A stretch of 64,000 nucleotides of DNA from JAUMBM01 sp964441755 (GCA_964441755.1 CAYTVG010000007.1:62001-126000), one strand, 5' to 3'; shown: positions 1 to 11,323, counted from the first letter of the stretch. Notes: generated from the letters alone by a model not told the origin. Numbers and translations are program-made.

Positions 1-3000
1 CGGCTGAAGACGTACAGCCCGCAAGCGTTACTGTCTCTGCTGCCGCCATGATTGTCGGCGGCTGGTTGGTTGATGCCTGCTCCACCGTGATGAGCTGATC
101 GATTAGTGCCACGTTGCCGTCAGCATCCGTGTAGGTAGCCGACACCAGGTAGCTGCCCGCTGCCGGGAAAGTCACTGCATACTCCCGGTAGTTGCTGCCC
201 GTGAAGTTCACCACGCCCGTGGCACCGCCGAAGTTCACCACCAGGTTATTCATGTCGATACTCTGATCACAGGCATCGTCAACTTGTACGGTCATCATGC
301 CCGTCGTCGAAGTCGAGCATACAGGTATTACATACTGGCTGTTGCCCAGAAGGCTCAGCACAGGATCGATATTGTCTGTAACCGTCACCGTAAAGCTGCG
401 GCTCGTCACATTGCCCGCAGCATCCTGCAGGCTGATCGTCAGGGTAGTCGTACCCACCGCCAGTTGTGCGTCGATCAGGTACAGACCCACACTGTCGGTG
501 CTTACCGACACCTGTGAACCCGGATCAATGCTCGCAGGAACCGTCACTACACTGGCCGTCACCGCATTCTCAGCAACAATAGCGCCATCGCAGCTGTCGA
601 AGCCGTCCGTTACATACAACCGCAGCTGGTAGCTGCAGCTGCCCTCAGGAAGCGTGACCGCCGCAAGGCTGTTAATCACGTTACCCAGTTCGTCGCGCAC
701 CACAAAAGTTGGTGCAACCGCGTCCGTACCGTCGGGCACCACCACATCCAGCTCAATAGGATATTCCGCAGGATCCTGGATACAGTTGCCGCTTGTCTCG
801 GTGATCACAACCGAGTAGGTACCCGGCGCATAGCCCGTGAAGGTATAAGCACCCGCAGGAACATTGAGGTAGCTCTGCGTGGGCGTATTGCCGTTGTTGG
901 GTGAACCCACCACAATGTTGTACACACCCGGATCGCAGCTCGTGCTGTTGACTACCGTCACCGTGAAACTGCCGTCGGCTGCGAAGCCCGGAGAAACTGT
1001 CGGACAGCTTGGCGCTGTAGCCGTATAGCTCGCCGTGGCAGGGTAATCGTAGGTACAGAACACACCAGACAGGCTGACCGAAGATACATTCGATTCAGGT
1101 CCCATACCATTGCAGGTTTCACCTACACTAAATTGGTAACAAGTACCTGGCGACAGGCCACTGATAGTCACAAATACGCGGTTGCCAATGATGCTTACGT
1201 TAGCATCCCCTTCGCACACTACAAAGTCCATGACAGCCTGACCAATGCTACCATTGTAGCCCTGACCACCTACCGTCACTGTCCAGCAGTGATCATCAGA
1301 ATCAATACCCGTCAGCGGATTATTGTTGACCTCCCAACTGAGTCGGGCTGTGGTAAAGCTTGGCATATCCGCTGTCAGGTTCGTAGGCGGCAAGCACGGA
1401 ATGCGCGCGCCTGCATCAGCCGTAAGCGTTGATGTACGTGACACCAGTACATAATTGCCCGTCTGACCCGTTGCGCCATCGGCATCGCTATCGGTTGCGT
1501 CATCACTACCAACATTGGGTGTGACAAATTCAAGCAGCGAGGCAAATTCAGCAATTTCAACAGGTGCCGTAGCTGTACTGAAATCGAAGGTCAGATAGTA
1601 AGTACCCGGCCACAGACCATCGAACAGGTAGTTGCCATCCTCATCGGTCTGCTGTTGGCTGCTTACCGGCCTGTCCAGATTATCAGTACCTGTCAGGGTC
1701 ACGGTAACACCTGTCAGCGGCAGGTTGGAATCACCCGCCTGGTTGTTGTCATTATCAACATCCAGCCAGACATAGTCGCCCAGCTCAGCAAGTTGCAGAA
1801 TACCGAAGTCTATTGACTGGTCGTTCTGGTTGTCCGGGAAACCACCTACTACGTTGGGGTTGTCCAGCAGACTGTTCTCGCCCGTTGGCAGCGCTGTCAC
1901 GTCAGCAATGGTGAAGTCATAGCCATCGGCATCTTCGGCATCACCGGTATCATTGCCTACATTAGGCTCGGTCGTAATGAAATCCGTTGGGTAGGTCGCT
2001 ATGCGCAGGCGGTAATTGCCATTGATAAGACCGCGGAAATCGTAATACCCGTTGGCTGCGGTGGTAGTTGTGTATGTTTGGTCGGCATCAGCACCACTGC
2101 CACCGGCCGTTCCGTCAAGACCAAAGTAAGTGAGCTCCATAGGAATACCCGCCATGGCAGCCGTAGCGTCCTCGTCCTGACGGCCATTGCCGTTGATATC
2201 TTCCCATACGTAGTTGCCAATACTGCCCAGATTGAAGATATAATCCTCAATTTCGCCAAACGGAGGCGTGCCCAGTTGCTGGTCAGCCGCCAGACCGCCG
2301 GCCTGGCTGAGTCGGAAGCGCACCATAGCCCTGCCCAGATTGAAGGCAGCCGTAGCAGGCACCGTAAAGGCCAGCGGAGCATTGTTGAGTCCACCGACAG
2401 GCACCACAGCACCAGTCGGCGCAAAATCCAGTGTATTCAGCTGCTCATCAGCCTCAAAAGAATCATTGCCGTTGAAATCTATCCAGGCCTGCAATACTGC
2501 AGCTGAGGAAAGATTATTAACAGCACTGACGCTGAAGACAGCCGTATCTCCGGCAATCATCGGACTGACAAGAGAGATGCCGTTTTCGTCATCACCTGCA
2601 GGTGTAGAAGTTCCAAAGGTTACCAGGCCAACATTCTGATCATCACCCAGTGCCATCGCATCGGCAGCTCCGTCAATCTCAGCATCGACGGATGTGCCCA
2701 GCATAAGATCAGCCGAGATGATGTGTGCAGGTGGGTTGGATGCACCCTCTGTATTGAATGACTGCGGCAAATCACCGTAATCAAAGCCTGCAAAGAGCAC
2801 CGTGTAGTCTTCGACTTCGCCATCGGGCGCCAAACCGGTAGCACTCGCTACAGAAGCGGAAGCAACCCTGACGCGCAGGCCTGTACGCACACCCACCGGT
2901 GCCGTCGCGGGCGGCGTGAAAGTGACACTGACCGGACCAATATAGCCCGCAGGAATGGTGTCCTGCTGTACCTCTGACCCTGTAAACAAACCGTCATTGT

Positions 3001-6000
3001 CCATGTCAAACATCACACTCAGGTATGCGCTGACCGTGGTATCGTTCACCACATCCACCGTGATGGCAGAAGGTATTGTGGTAGTGAAGGCAGGCAGTGT
3101 AGCAATGCCGTCTTCATCGTCCTCAGCGGGGGTATTGCCGTCGTCACCACCACCGTTGATGCCGGCCTCTGCTTCCGGCTGACCATCGGTTTCGAAGTCC
3201 ACCTTGGTACCCAAATAGAGCCTTGGGTTCTGGAGTACTGAGTGGCGCGCACCATCATCAGCGATGGTTGTCGGATAAGGACTGTCGAGGTCACCCAGAT
3301 CCAGGCACATCACAGGGAAGTTGTTGTTGAGCAACAGATCCCCGGGGCCCAGCGTCACCTGGAAGTAGAACGGATTGTTGGCACAATCTGTATCATCGAC
3401 AAACCCGTCCATATCAAGGTCACCCGCTCCAAGGGTGAGCGTATCAAAAGAACTCAGCGCCCCAATTTCAGGCAGGCAAGTCAGCGAAGAAAGGTAACCG
3501 GCAGGATTGTTGAGCTGGATGGTATAAGTACCGGCAGCATCGACAAAGAACTGGTAGAAACCATTACTACCGTCGTATACCATGTACACGTTACCCGGAC
3601 CCGTAGCACTTACCGTTCCGCCCCGGATGATTTCTCCACTGGTTTCGCAGTAGATAAAGCCGAGCGGATCCAGCATGAGCTGCTGGTCTTGGGTTTCACG
3701 CGTATCAGGACGGAAGTCGTTGTCGGCATCCTTGAAAATGCCCGCATCGAACTGAAGGGTAACATTATTTGCACTTACCGTAAATACAGCCGTTTCGCCT
3801 TCTGCAAATGAAAAGTCTGAGTCGATAGTATCAAGGCTATTAGCTTCGATGTTGGGTACAGTAAATTTGTATTCGCCTGCATTTAACATGCCGCCAAAGT
3901 CTGCCTTGAGCCGGTAAGTACCAGCCCCCGGCATTGGCAGTACATAAGAACCATCTTCTGCACTGACAGCGGTAAAGCCGGCAACAGGCATACCGTTGGC
4001 ATCCAGCAGGCTCATCAGGATATCGCCCAGGCGGGATTCCGGATTTTCCTCGCGCTCATCCTCACGGCGGCCGTTGAAATTATCATCCTCCCATACGTAA
4101 CCTATCAGGGCAGGACGTATAACCAGATCAACTATATTGGTACTGCAGGCCTGTGGCTCACCGTCATCGCAAATGGAATAATCCACCGTGATGATGCCGT
4201 TGTAGTCAGCGGATGCAAAAACACTGATATTACCTTCTTCGTCAATAGCAATGGTATAGTCAGCCGTTTCAATCGTATCCGGCGTCACACGGATATCATT
4301 GCCCTCGGGATCGAAGTCGTTGACCAGTACATTGTAGGTCCGACTCAATCCGGCAGGAACGACAAATACATCGTGAACAGCCATCACGCTGTTGGGTGAC
4401 TCGGCAGGAGATACTGCAATATACTGCTGGGCATATACCCACATGTCCGTGAGGTTATCTTTCACCCGGTACACCAGTGTATCTGCCCCTACAAAATTGA
4501 CTTGCGGCTGGTAGGTTACATCTCCTGTGAGCGCATCGACCACTGCTGTACCATGTGAGGGAGCAGTAACAATCTCAACCGTTTCAGGCAACATGCTGGA
4601 TCCGAAGCGGCCGGGAAAATCATTGGCCAAAGTTGGAATCGTCACACTGTTGTTCTCCTTTGTTTCTGCTACATCTAAATTGGCAGTAGCCGGTGGCGTC
4701 CTTTCTGTTGGATCAAGTACATTGATAACCAGCAGTACAGGCAGGGTATCTACGCCATTGGTAGAGTAGACCGTATACTGATAGATACCAGGGATATTAC
4801 TGCTGAAGGTATAAGTACCATCCGGCGCAAGTACCGGCACATCTGCTGTCGGGTTACCCGCACGGGATTCAATGTCAAAGTAATTAACTGCTTCATTGAC
4901 TCCATTGTCGTTGACGGTTACATCAGCCGCAAGAGCCTCCCCTTTATCCACCAGCGCAAAATCCGGATATGGCTGGTAGCGGACAATCAGGAAGTCGTAG
5001 TCCTCCACCTCTCCATTGGCCCGGAAGCCGTAGGGTTGCGGGTCTGACAACCAGTTGCCGGAAACATCAGCTGTGAGGCGGATGCGGATATATGAGCGCC
5101 CGTCGGCCAAAAAACGATTGGGGTTGAAGCCCGCCCACGAAAGGCCAACTACCCGGGGTACTGAACTTCGGGCTAGCTGCGAAATGGTAGAACGCTCGCT
5201 CGTTTCAAAGATACCATTCAGGTTAAAGTCAACCCAGGCAACCAGATAAGCCACCTCAAAGGTATCATTGAGTACATTGGATACTACCAGTTCATACGTA
5301 TTTTCGCGGTGCTGAAGGTCGCGCACAGATAATAGACCGTCATCATCAGGATATTGGTCATTATCGTCACCAACAGCGGGGAAACCTATTTCAACATTTC
5401 TCGGGAAAGGTTCCCTATCGATGAACTCGCCAATCTGCAGTCTTTCTACAATCCCGTGCTGAGCAGGTGCCGGAGCATCATAGCTGATAGGCGAGTCACC
5501 GTAATCATCTCCTGTGCACTCTTCGAGTGGAATCACCTGAACGGGGACAGAAGCCTGGTCCTGGCAAAAATTGCTCAGGTTGGTGACAACCACATTGTAA
5601 GTTATGTTGCCCGTAGGACGAGCCAGCGGGTTAGCTATAAAAGGATTGTCCAACGTTGCTGGTAAAGGCGTCCAGGCAATCTGTACATTGGCATCGGCCG
5701 GTGTAATCTTCAGCGGCAGCTCAATGCCTTCTCCCTGACAGATAATCATAGGACGCACAGGTGTTACATCCAATGTAAATCCACGCTCTACGACGCTGAC
5801 CAGAACCTCTGCAGAACTTACACAGCCGGTAACATTACTTCTGCGAATAATTCTGTAGCGGCTGTCCTCGGTAGGCTGAACCACTGTGCTGGCAGACGTG
5901 GGCGATACTATATTGGGTCCTGTCCATAAGTATGAATAATTGACCAACTGCGGCACACTCAGGCTGGTTTCCCCGGGTGCACAAATGGTTGTATTCCCCG

Positions 6001-9000
6001 CAATCTCGAGATTAGGCAGTGACCTGACTGTCAGCCGCATAGAATCGGTGGCCACACATTCACCATTCGTCACGGTCAGTGTATATATTGTAGTTTCTTC
6101 CGGACTAGCCGTTGGCTGGGCAATGTTGGGATTGTCCAGTCCTGTAGCAGGTGACCATGCGTAGGTCGTGCCATCTAGCCCGGGACGACCGATGGTAACT
6201 TCATCACCCGGACAAACCGAAAGATCAGAACCTGCATCAGCTGTGGTACCGGCCTGCGGAGTCACCGTAAGTGATTTACTCAGCTTACAGCCATTTGTAT
6301 ACGTGATGGTAAGGGTATAAGTCGTCTCTCTGTTGGCCCTGGCCGTAGGATTGGGTACATTGGCCGCACTCAGTCCGGTAGTAGGTGACCATGCGTAGGA
6401 CACCGCACCAGTAACACTGGCCGAGTTGCCCGTTGCGCCAATACCAATGGCAACACCAACTGAAGGACAATTGACTTTATCTGTTAAGGTAAAATCCTCA
6501 ACCGTATTGACAGTAACCGTGATGGTTGTATCCGTTGCCGGACCACAACCTGCTGCCGTGATAGTATAGTCCGTGGTAGTGGTTGGCGTGGCTGTGACGG
6601 TCAGCCCACTGGTAGTATTAAGACCTGTAGCAGGAGACCATGTGTATGTGATGCCGTTAATAGGTGTTCCTGTGAATTTCACAGACCCCCCGGGACAGAT
6701 AGGATCTGGCGTTGCCAAACCCTGGAAGAACGAACCCGTGGGAGCCGTGAGGAGCATTGTATCCGTCACGACACAACCAGAAGGTACATCTGTTACGTTG
6801 AGCACCATGGTCAGATCTGCTGCAAAAATAATTTCCGGCTCGGGAGAATTGGCATTGGTCTCGTTGGTCCAGAGCGCCACCGGTGTCCAGAGATATGTCC
6901 AGTTGCGCGTTGTGTCTACAGCTGTGCCAATTTTTACGATGGCCCCTGAGCAGGCTGTTTTATCTACGCCCGCATTGACACGCACATCAACCACGTTCAC
7001 CCTGATCGTATCGCGGATATAGCATCCGGTAGCTACATTTGTTACCAATACCTGATAGGTCTGCGTATTCCCCAATTTGACCAACATTGGATTGGCCGTA
7101 ACCTGCCCCCCGGGTTGCATAGCCGTGGTATTGTCCCACAAGTAGCTGTATTCCATATTGTTTGCCAGTCCGATGAAAACAGAATCCGTACCCGGACAGA
7201 GTGTCTGGTCGGGAGCTGAAAACACAGGTAAAGACAAAGCCGGGTTGTTGACAATCATATTGAAAGTACACACATCCGCTGCATCAAATTTATTGGTAGC
7301 CGTGACCGTGATTGCCACGTTGCTGGCAGTACTGATCACACGCGGGTTAGCTGCTGTCGGATTGTCAAACACCTCTGCCGGACTCCATTGGAAGTTGTAC
7401 TGCGACGGATTCACCCCGATGGCCGCAAGGCGATAACCACCCTCGTACAGTGCCGGACAGCCTGGCGCGTCCAGTACATCTACCCGAAGGATCGAACAGG
7501 TAGCTGAGCCACCTTCGCCAGTACCTCCGCCAGCACCCCCACCGGAACAAACAGTCAGTGTTATATCATTGGAAGTACAGCTTACCCCGTCCAGCGTGGC
7601 CACCCGGCGAATCGTGACTGAGTTGCCACCCGTTACCCTTGCATAGATATCGGCATTGCCCAGACGCGATTCGAAAATTTCAAGGTTTCCATCACCCGAT
7701 ACTTTTTCCCAGACATAAGTAGTACCGGCAGGGTTGAGCCGCTCACCCGACACCCATACACTACCGCAGCTGCTAAGTACCTTGATCCTTGGCTCTATCG
7801 TTTTCACCCGCACATAATCTACAAAAGAACAAGTCGAACGTCTGGCGGTCACTGTATAGTTGATTACGGGCGCTATACCGTTGGTCACAGCAGGCACCGT
7901 AAACGTTGGACCAGCAACCGCTGCACTTGACAAGAAAATTCTTGGAGACCAGGTATACGTGTAATTGACCACACTGGCTTTTCCCAACTGTGCAGTGTTG
8001 GATGGATCGAGGCAAATGGTAACATCGTCGCCGGCAATCTCATCCCCCGGCTTGGCAACGAAAGTTACGTTTACATCATCAGACTGCGTACATGTTGTGC
8101 TGTCCGGCTTTATTACCGTGATTGTCTGCGTATAGCTCGCAGTAGCCGACGGACTGGCAATCGGCTGCGGACAATTGGTACAAGAAAGGCCTTCGGCAGG
8201 AGACCATTCGTAACTCACCAGTGATGTACCCTGTACAGGCGTTGTCCCGATCTGAATGCCTGCTGTACCCTCGCAGAAAGTATGATTGGGACCTGCATTA
8301 TTAGGAACAATGTTGACGGCAATCTGGTCGAGGGCAAAACACCCCTTGTCATCGGTGACCCGAAGCGTGTAAATTGTGGAAGCCGTCGGAGAATCCGTGA
8401 CGGTATTGGATGTACCAACCTCCGTCTGACCCGCCAGCCACTGATACGTATAGCCGGTTCCGGATCCACCACTGGCGAAACCCGATAACGTAACATCACT
8501 ACCGACACAAGTGAATCCTCTTGACCCACCGGCAATTTCAGCCGTCGGGGCGAGCAGCACACTGCCTCCTTCTGTGCGTACAATCATGGTATGCACATTG
8601 GAAGTGTCGATACTCACAGGATCACAGCTACCCCCTATAAACTCAGGGCCAGGCATAAAAACAAGGCGCCTGAAGTAGACTGGTCCTGCTCCCACTGGAT
8701 CAGGTGAGTAGTTACGATCAACCGCGCCTTCAATATTTTCCCACTGCAGGCTGTCCAGCGAACGCTGCCATTGGAATAATACAGTATTGAAATAGCCCTC
8801 GGGTGCCAAAATGCCTACTTTGGAACCGACAATAGATTGTGTCAGACCACCGCCACAAACTTCCTGTGAACTCGTAATGGTGTTGGGAGAAGTTTGCAAA
8901 TCCTCAGGAATAAAACTCTCCTCGAAAATACCAAACCAATAGCGAGAGCTCCCAGACAAGTTGGTGGCAGCTCCGGGAGAGACTGGCATCCCCCGGGTTG

Positions 9001-11323
9001 CCCTAAAATTACAGTATGCTTTGTCATTGACAGCCAGGACTCGTCCTCTTCCGCTGGACAGCGCCAAAAGAGAACCATACACTCTGTTGAAGGTGCTGTC
9101 AAACTTGGCCAAATACAAGGTAACAGACCCAGAGCCAAACTCATCCAAATCATTTATCAGACCACAATCGCTCACCCATTCCGGATGGAAGGGGGGGTTG
9201 TTGTCAGCCACCATGATGTGGATGTTGTCGTTCGATTTATCTATGGAAAAAGATATACTCGAGTAAATGCCGTAATCCACACTGGAAGGCATGTAGAAAG
9301 TAGAATACAATAAGGCCCCCGTTGAGGAGAAACGCTGTAAATAATTGGCCTCCCCTATACCACTCTCTATATTAAGTACCGCGTCCGGATCAAGACTTTC
9401 GAGGTAAGCGCCCGGTGTAGTGGGTTCATCCGCAGATACCTGTTGGAAAAATACCCATGGATTACCTTTGCTGTCCAGCTCCAGCTCCATATCATCCTTG
9501 TTACCTGCTCCTCCGACAAAAGTCCCCCAGATCTTAGATCCATCGGCCCCTGAGTGCTTAACCAGGTAACCGACATGATCGGTATAAGCCGCCAAATCAG
9601 CCAGTGATTTATAGGTTCCGGCAGTTGATATATCACTTATAGAGGTATAATCGCCTCTTATGTCACAATTGAGATAACCAAAAATGTATATGTCTCCGGC
9701 ATCGTCTATTTCGATGTCCAAAGCCTCTCCGCCATCGTCTGTGGCAATAACCCTGCTCCACATAATAGAGCCGTCTGCCTTGTTCAGCTTGGTGGCTACG
9801 TGATTGTCACCTACCAAAGTCCCGGTCGTAACAGGATAGTCACCGGATCTGGTCACCCCGGCAATAACAACATGGCCGTCAGGTGTGGCAGCCATATAAA
9901 AATCTTCTTCATCGTACTCTCCGCCTACTTTTTTTGACCACGCCAGGCTTGTAAGATTGAAATCGAACTTTCCGACAATCATGTCGTACGAGGAACCAGC
10001 CCAAACAGCCATCACATACACGCCTTCACTGGTTACAACAACTTGTGCACTGTATTCATCAATTTCATCATCCCCCCAATAGGTAGCTGCCAATATTTGC
10101 CCCTTATCATTCATCTTCACAATGAGTATATCTGCATTAGAACCACCTGTATTCAGCGTAACATCATAAGCACCTGCCGTAGCCAGATTGTTGGGGGAAA
10201 CTCCTACGTTCTCCGGATATAACTCCAGCCCCAGGTATATATTCCCGTCGGCATCAATATCGAAACCATAACTGGAAAACACCGAACTGTATTGTGGGTA
10301 TAAATAGGTACCCAGTGACATTTTGGGGGTAGGGTCAATGGTAAGTGTTTTGCTGCGGTCATAGGCCGGCACTTCAAAACCGATGACATTGTTGTTCAAC
10401 TGCCGATAGCCTACCTCGAGCGGGTTATCTGTAGTTTCTACCCAGGAGGCCGGAATATTCTCCTCCAATACGCCATGAAACAGCTGGAGCTTAATCCGAC
10501 CCTCAGCCAAATGCACGCTTTCCGGCCCTGCATATTGCAGCTGTATGCTTGCAGGATCCCCACCGGGGTGTACAATAAAATTGTACTCTACAGGCTTGCC
10601 CTCTGCCGGCGAAGAAACAAATTCAAGGTCAATATTCGGATAGATATCTCTGTATACGACCCTTCCGTACTGACGCACCCCCTTGATAGATTCCCCGTTG
10701 TGAAAGTGATTCTCCACAGCAATTTGCAGATCAGAAGTTTCGACGAATGCATTGGGATTCGCTCCCAGCAGTTCGATGTCTACCCGATGAAAGCGCGTTG
10801 TGTAGCCCTCCTCAGGTACTTCCTCTTCCTTGCCTTTGTTACGACGACGATACCGCTCCTTCATTTCATCTGTCAGCGTAATTTTTTCCCTGACATAGGT
10901 ATCGTAGCTAAAACCCGTTGCACGCAACTGGACATTCAGTCCAGGTTGGCGCAGCAGGAATTTCACCGCTGTATTAGGGTTGCCGTGCTGATCAATAATC
11001 TGGCCCTTGTTTTCAACGAAGCCAGACTGTGAAAGCTCTCGTTGGATTGCCTGCTGACTAGTCTCACTAAGCTGCGGCTTGCCAGACGGGTTCGTCGGCT
11101 GCACTTCGATGACCGGTATTTCCTGACTTGATGGCGCGGAATCATGACCCGTCAGACTGAGCTTGCTCCAATCAAGCAGCATGTCTGAGTTGACTGTTGC
11201 AGCCAGCAGGGTTACGCCCAGGACTGCCAGCAAACTTAGCACAGGCAGGACTTTCCAAGAGCTCTTCGCTCCCCTCTTCAAAGGTCTTTCTTTTTTCAAA
11301 TGTTGTACAGGTCGTTTCATCAT
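1..11323 (-). CDS. Giant modular surface protein (SBBP propeller, Ig-like, GEVED and SdrD_B-like domains), partial
   Basis: One uninterrupted reading frame runs from ATG at 11323 off the left edge, at least 3774 residues with no stop. A basic start and a hydrophobic stretch (about residues 26-42) look like an export signal. Residues about 75-310 match the DUF7948 module that precedes SBBP repeats (FVENKGQI, then YGRVVYRDIYPNIDLEF). Residues about 320-800 are SBBP-type propeller repeats. About a dozen PKD/Ig-like units follow (nt about 8570-5560), each ending in a TYT-x-TVT type strand, with a glycine-rich linker at nt 7500-7556. Next come three GEVED domains (the GEVEDY or GEIEDY ends lie near nt 5005, 2815 and 2245), cadherin-like modules (nt 4960-4120), three SdrD_B-like modules (YVWED or YVWLD near nt 4100, 2215 and 1775), a fibronectin III-like domain (nt 1400-1060) and HYR-like modules. 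Composition suggests a T9SS-exported adhesin or matrix protein; the expected C-terminal sorting domain would lie outside the window. Confidence 0.9.
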   Translation of the reverse strand, partial: MMKRPVQHLKKERPLKRGAKSSWKVLPVLSLLAVLGVTLLAATVNSDMLLDWSKLSLTGHDSAPSSQEIPVIEVQPTNPSGKPQLSETSQQAIQRELSQSGFVENKGQIIDQHGNPNTAVKFLLRQPGLNVQLRATGFSYDTYVREKITLTDEMKERYRRRNKGKEEEVPEEGYTTRFHRVDIELLGANPNAFVETSDLQIAVENHFHNGESIKGVRQYGRVVYRDIYPNIDLEFVSSPAEGKPVEYNFIVHPGGDPASIQLQYAGPESVHLAEGRIKLQLFHGVLEENIPASWVETTDNPLEVGYRQLNNNVIGFEVPAYDRSKTLTIDPTPKMSLGTYLYPQYSSVFSSYGFDIDADGNIYLGLELYPENVGVSPNNLATAGAYDVTLNTGGSNADILIVKMNDKGQILAATYWGDDEIDEYSAQVVVTSEGVYVMAVWAGSSYDMIVGKFDFNLTSLAWSKKVGGEYDEEDFYMAATPDGHVVIAGVTRSGDYPVTTGTLVGDNHVATKLNKADGSIMWSRVIATDDGGEALDIEIDDAGDIYIFGYLNCDIRGDYTSISDISTAGTYKSLADLAAYTDHVGYLVKHSGADGSKIWGTFVGGAGNKDDMELELDSKGNPWVFFQQVSADEPTTPGAYLESLDPDAVLNIESGIGEANYLQRFSSTGALLYSTFYMPSSVDYGIYSSISFSIDKSNDNIHIMVADNNPPFHPEWVSDCGLINDLDEFGSGSVTLYLAKFDSTFNRVYGSLLALSSGRGRVLAVNDKAYCNFRATRGMPVSPGAATNLSGSSRYWFGIFEESFIPEDLQTSPNTITSSQEVCGGGLTQSIVGSKVGILAPEGYFNTVLFQWQRSLDSLQWENIEGAVDRNYSPDPVGAGPVYFRRLVFMPGPEFIGGSCDPVSIDTSNVHTMIVRTEGGSVLLAPTAEIAGGSRGFTCVGSDVTLSGFASGGSGTGYTYQWLAGQTEVGTSNTVTDSPTASTIYTLRVTDDKGCFALDQIAVNIVPNNAGPNHTFCEGTAGIQIGTTPVQGTSLVSYEWSPAEGLSCTNCPQPIASPSATASYTQTITVIKPDSTTCTQSDDVNVTFVAKPGDEIAGDDVTICLDPSNTAQLGKASVVNYTYTWSPRIFLSSAAVAGPTFTVPAVTNGIAPVINYTVTARRSTCSFVDYVRVKTIEPRIKVLSSCGSVWVSGERLNPAGTTYVWEKVSGDGNLEIFESRLGNADIYARVTGGNSVTIRRVATLDGVSCTSNDITLTVCSGGGAGGGTGEGGSATCSILRVDVLDAPGCPALYEGGYRLAAIGVNPSQYNFQWSPAEVFDNPTAANPRVISTASNVAITVTATNKFDAADVCTFNMIVNNPALSLPVFSAPDQTLCPGTDSVFIGLANNMEYSYLWDNTTAMQPGGQVTANPMLVKLGNTQTYQVLVTNVATGCYIRDTIRVNVVDVRVNAGVDKTACSGAIVKIGTAVDTTRNWTYLWTPVALWTNETNANSPEPEIIFAADLTMVLNVTDVPSGCVVTDTMLLTAPTGSFFQGLATPDPICPGGSVKFTGTPINGITYTWSPATGLNTTSGLTVTATPTTTTDYTITAAGCGPATDTTITVTVNTVEDFTLTDKVNCPSVGVAIGIGATGNSASVTGAVSYAWSPTTGLSAANVPNPTARANRETTYTLTITYTNGCKLSKSLTVTPQAGTTADAGSDLSVCPGDEVTIGRPGLDGTTYAWSPATGLDNPNIAQPTASPEETTIYTLTVTNGECVATDSMRLTVRSLPNLEIAGNTTICAPGETSLSVPQLVNYSYLWTGPNIVSPTSASTVVQPTEDSRYRIIRRSNVTGCVSSAEVLVSVVERGFTLDVTPVRPMIICQGEGIELPLKITPADANVQIAWTPLPATLDNPFIANPLARPTGNITYNVVVTNLSNFCQDQASVPVQVIPLEECTGDDYGDSPISYDAPAPAQHGIVERLQIGEFIDREPFPRNVEIGFPAVGDDNDQYPDDDGLLSVRDLQHRENTYELVVSNVLNDTFEVAYLVAWVDFNLNGIFETSERSTISQLARSSVPRVVGLSWAGFNPNRFLADGRSYIRIRLTADVSGNWLSDPQPYGFRANGEVEDYDFLIVRYQPYPDFALVDKGEALAADVTVNDNGVNEAVNYFDIESRAGNPTADVPVLAPDGTYTFSSNIPGIYQYTVYSTNGVDTLPVLLVINVLDPTERTPPATANLDVAETKENNSVTIPTLANDFPGRFGSSMLPETVEIVTAPSHGTAVVDALTGDVTYQPQVNFVGADTLVYRVKDNLTDMWVYAQQYIAVSPAESPNSVMAVHDVFVVPAGLSRTYNVLVNDFDPEGNDIRVTPDTIETADYTIAIDEEGNISVFASADYNGIITVDYSICDDGEPQACSTNIVDLVIRPALIGYVWEDDNFNGRREDEREENPESRLGDILMSLLDANGMPVAGFTAVSAEDGSYVLPMPGAGTYRLKADFGGMLNAGEYKFTVPNIEANSLDTIDSDFSFAEGETAVFTVSANNVTLQFDAGIFKDADNDFRPDTRETQDQQLMLDPLGFIYCETSGEIIRGGTVSATGPGNVYMVYDGSNGFYQFFVDAAGTYTIQLNNPAGYLSSLTCLPEIGALSSFDTLTLGAGDLDMDGFVDDTDCANNPFYFQVTLGPGDLLLNNNFPVMCLDLGDLDSPYPTTIADDGARHSVLQNPRLYLGTKVDFETDGQPEAEAGINGGGDDGNTPAEDDEDGIATLPAFTTTIPSAITVDVVNDTTVSAYLSVMFDMDNDGLFTGSEVQQDTIPAGYIGPVSVTFTPPATAPVGVRTGLRVRVASASVASATGLAPDGEVEDYTVLFAGFDYGDLPQSFNTEGASNPPAHIISADLMLGTSVDAEIDGAADAMALGDDQNVGLVTFGTSTPAGDDENGISLVSPMIAGDTAVFSVSAVNNLSSAAVLQAWIDFNGNDSFEADEQLNTLDFAPTGAVVPVGGLNNAPLAFTVPATAAFNLGRAMVRFRLSQAGGLAADQQLGTPPFGEIEDYIFNLGSIGNYVWEDINGNGRQDEDATAAMAGIPMELTYFGLDGTAGGSGADADQTYTTTTAANGYYDFRGLINGNYRLRIATYPTDFITTEPNVGNDTGDAEDADGYDFTIADVTALPTGENSLLDNPNVVGGFPDNQNDQSIDFGILQLAELGDYVWLDVDNDNNQAGDSNLPLTGVTVTLTGTDNLDRPVSSQQQTDEDGNYLFDGLWPGTYYLTFDFSTATAPVEIAEFASLLEFVTPNVGSDDATDSDADGATGQTGNYVLVSRTSTLTADAGARIPCLPPTNLTADMPSFTTARLSWEVNNNPLTGIDSDDHCWTVTVGGQGYNGSIGQAVMDFVVCEGDANVSIIGNRVFVTISGLSPGTCYQFSVGETCNGMGPESNVSSVSLSGVFCTYDYPATASYTATAPSCPTVSPGFAADGSFTVTVVNSTSCDPGVYNIVVGSPNNGNTPTQSYLNVPAGAYTFTGYAPGTYSVVITETSGNCIQDPAEYPIELDVVVPDGTDAVAPTFVVRDELGNVINSLAAVTLPEGSCSYQLRLYVTDGFDSCDGAIVAENAVTASVVTVPASIDPGSQVSVSTDSVGLYLIDAQLAVGTTTLTISLQDAAGNVTSRSFTVTVTDNIDPVLSLLGNSQYVIPVCSTSTTGMMTVQVDDACDQSIDMNNLVVNFGGATGVVNFTGSNYREYAVTFPAAGSYLVSATYTDADGNVALIDQLITVEQASTNQPPTIMAAAETVTLAGCTSSA

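Noticed and set aside
5500..8600. Tandem DNA repeats in the giant gene
   Set aside because: The Ig-like units repeat as protein folds only; the DNA is too diverged to count as a tandem repeat.
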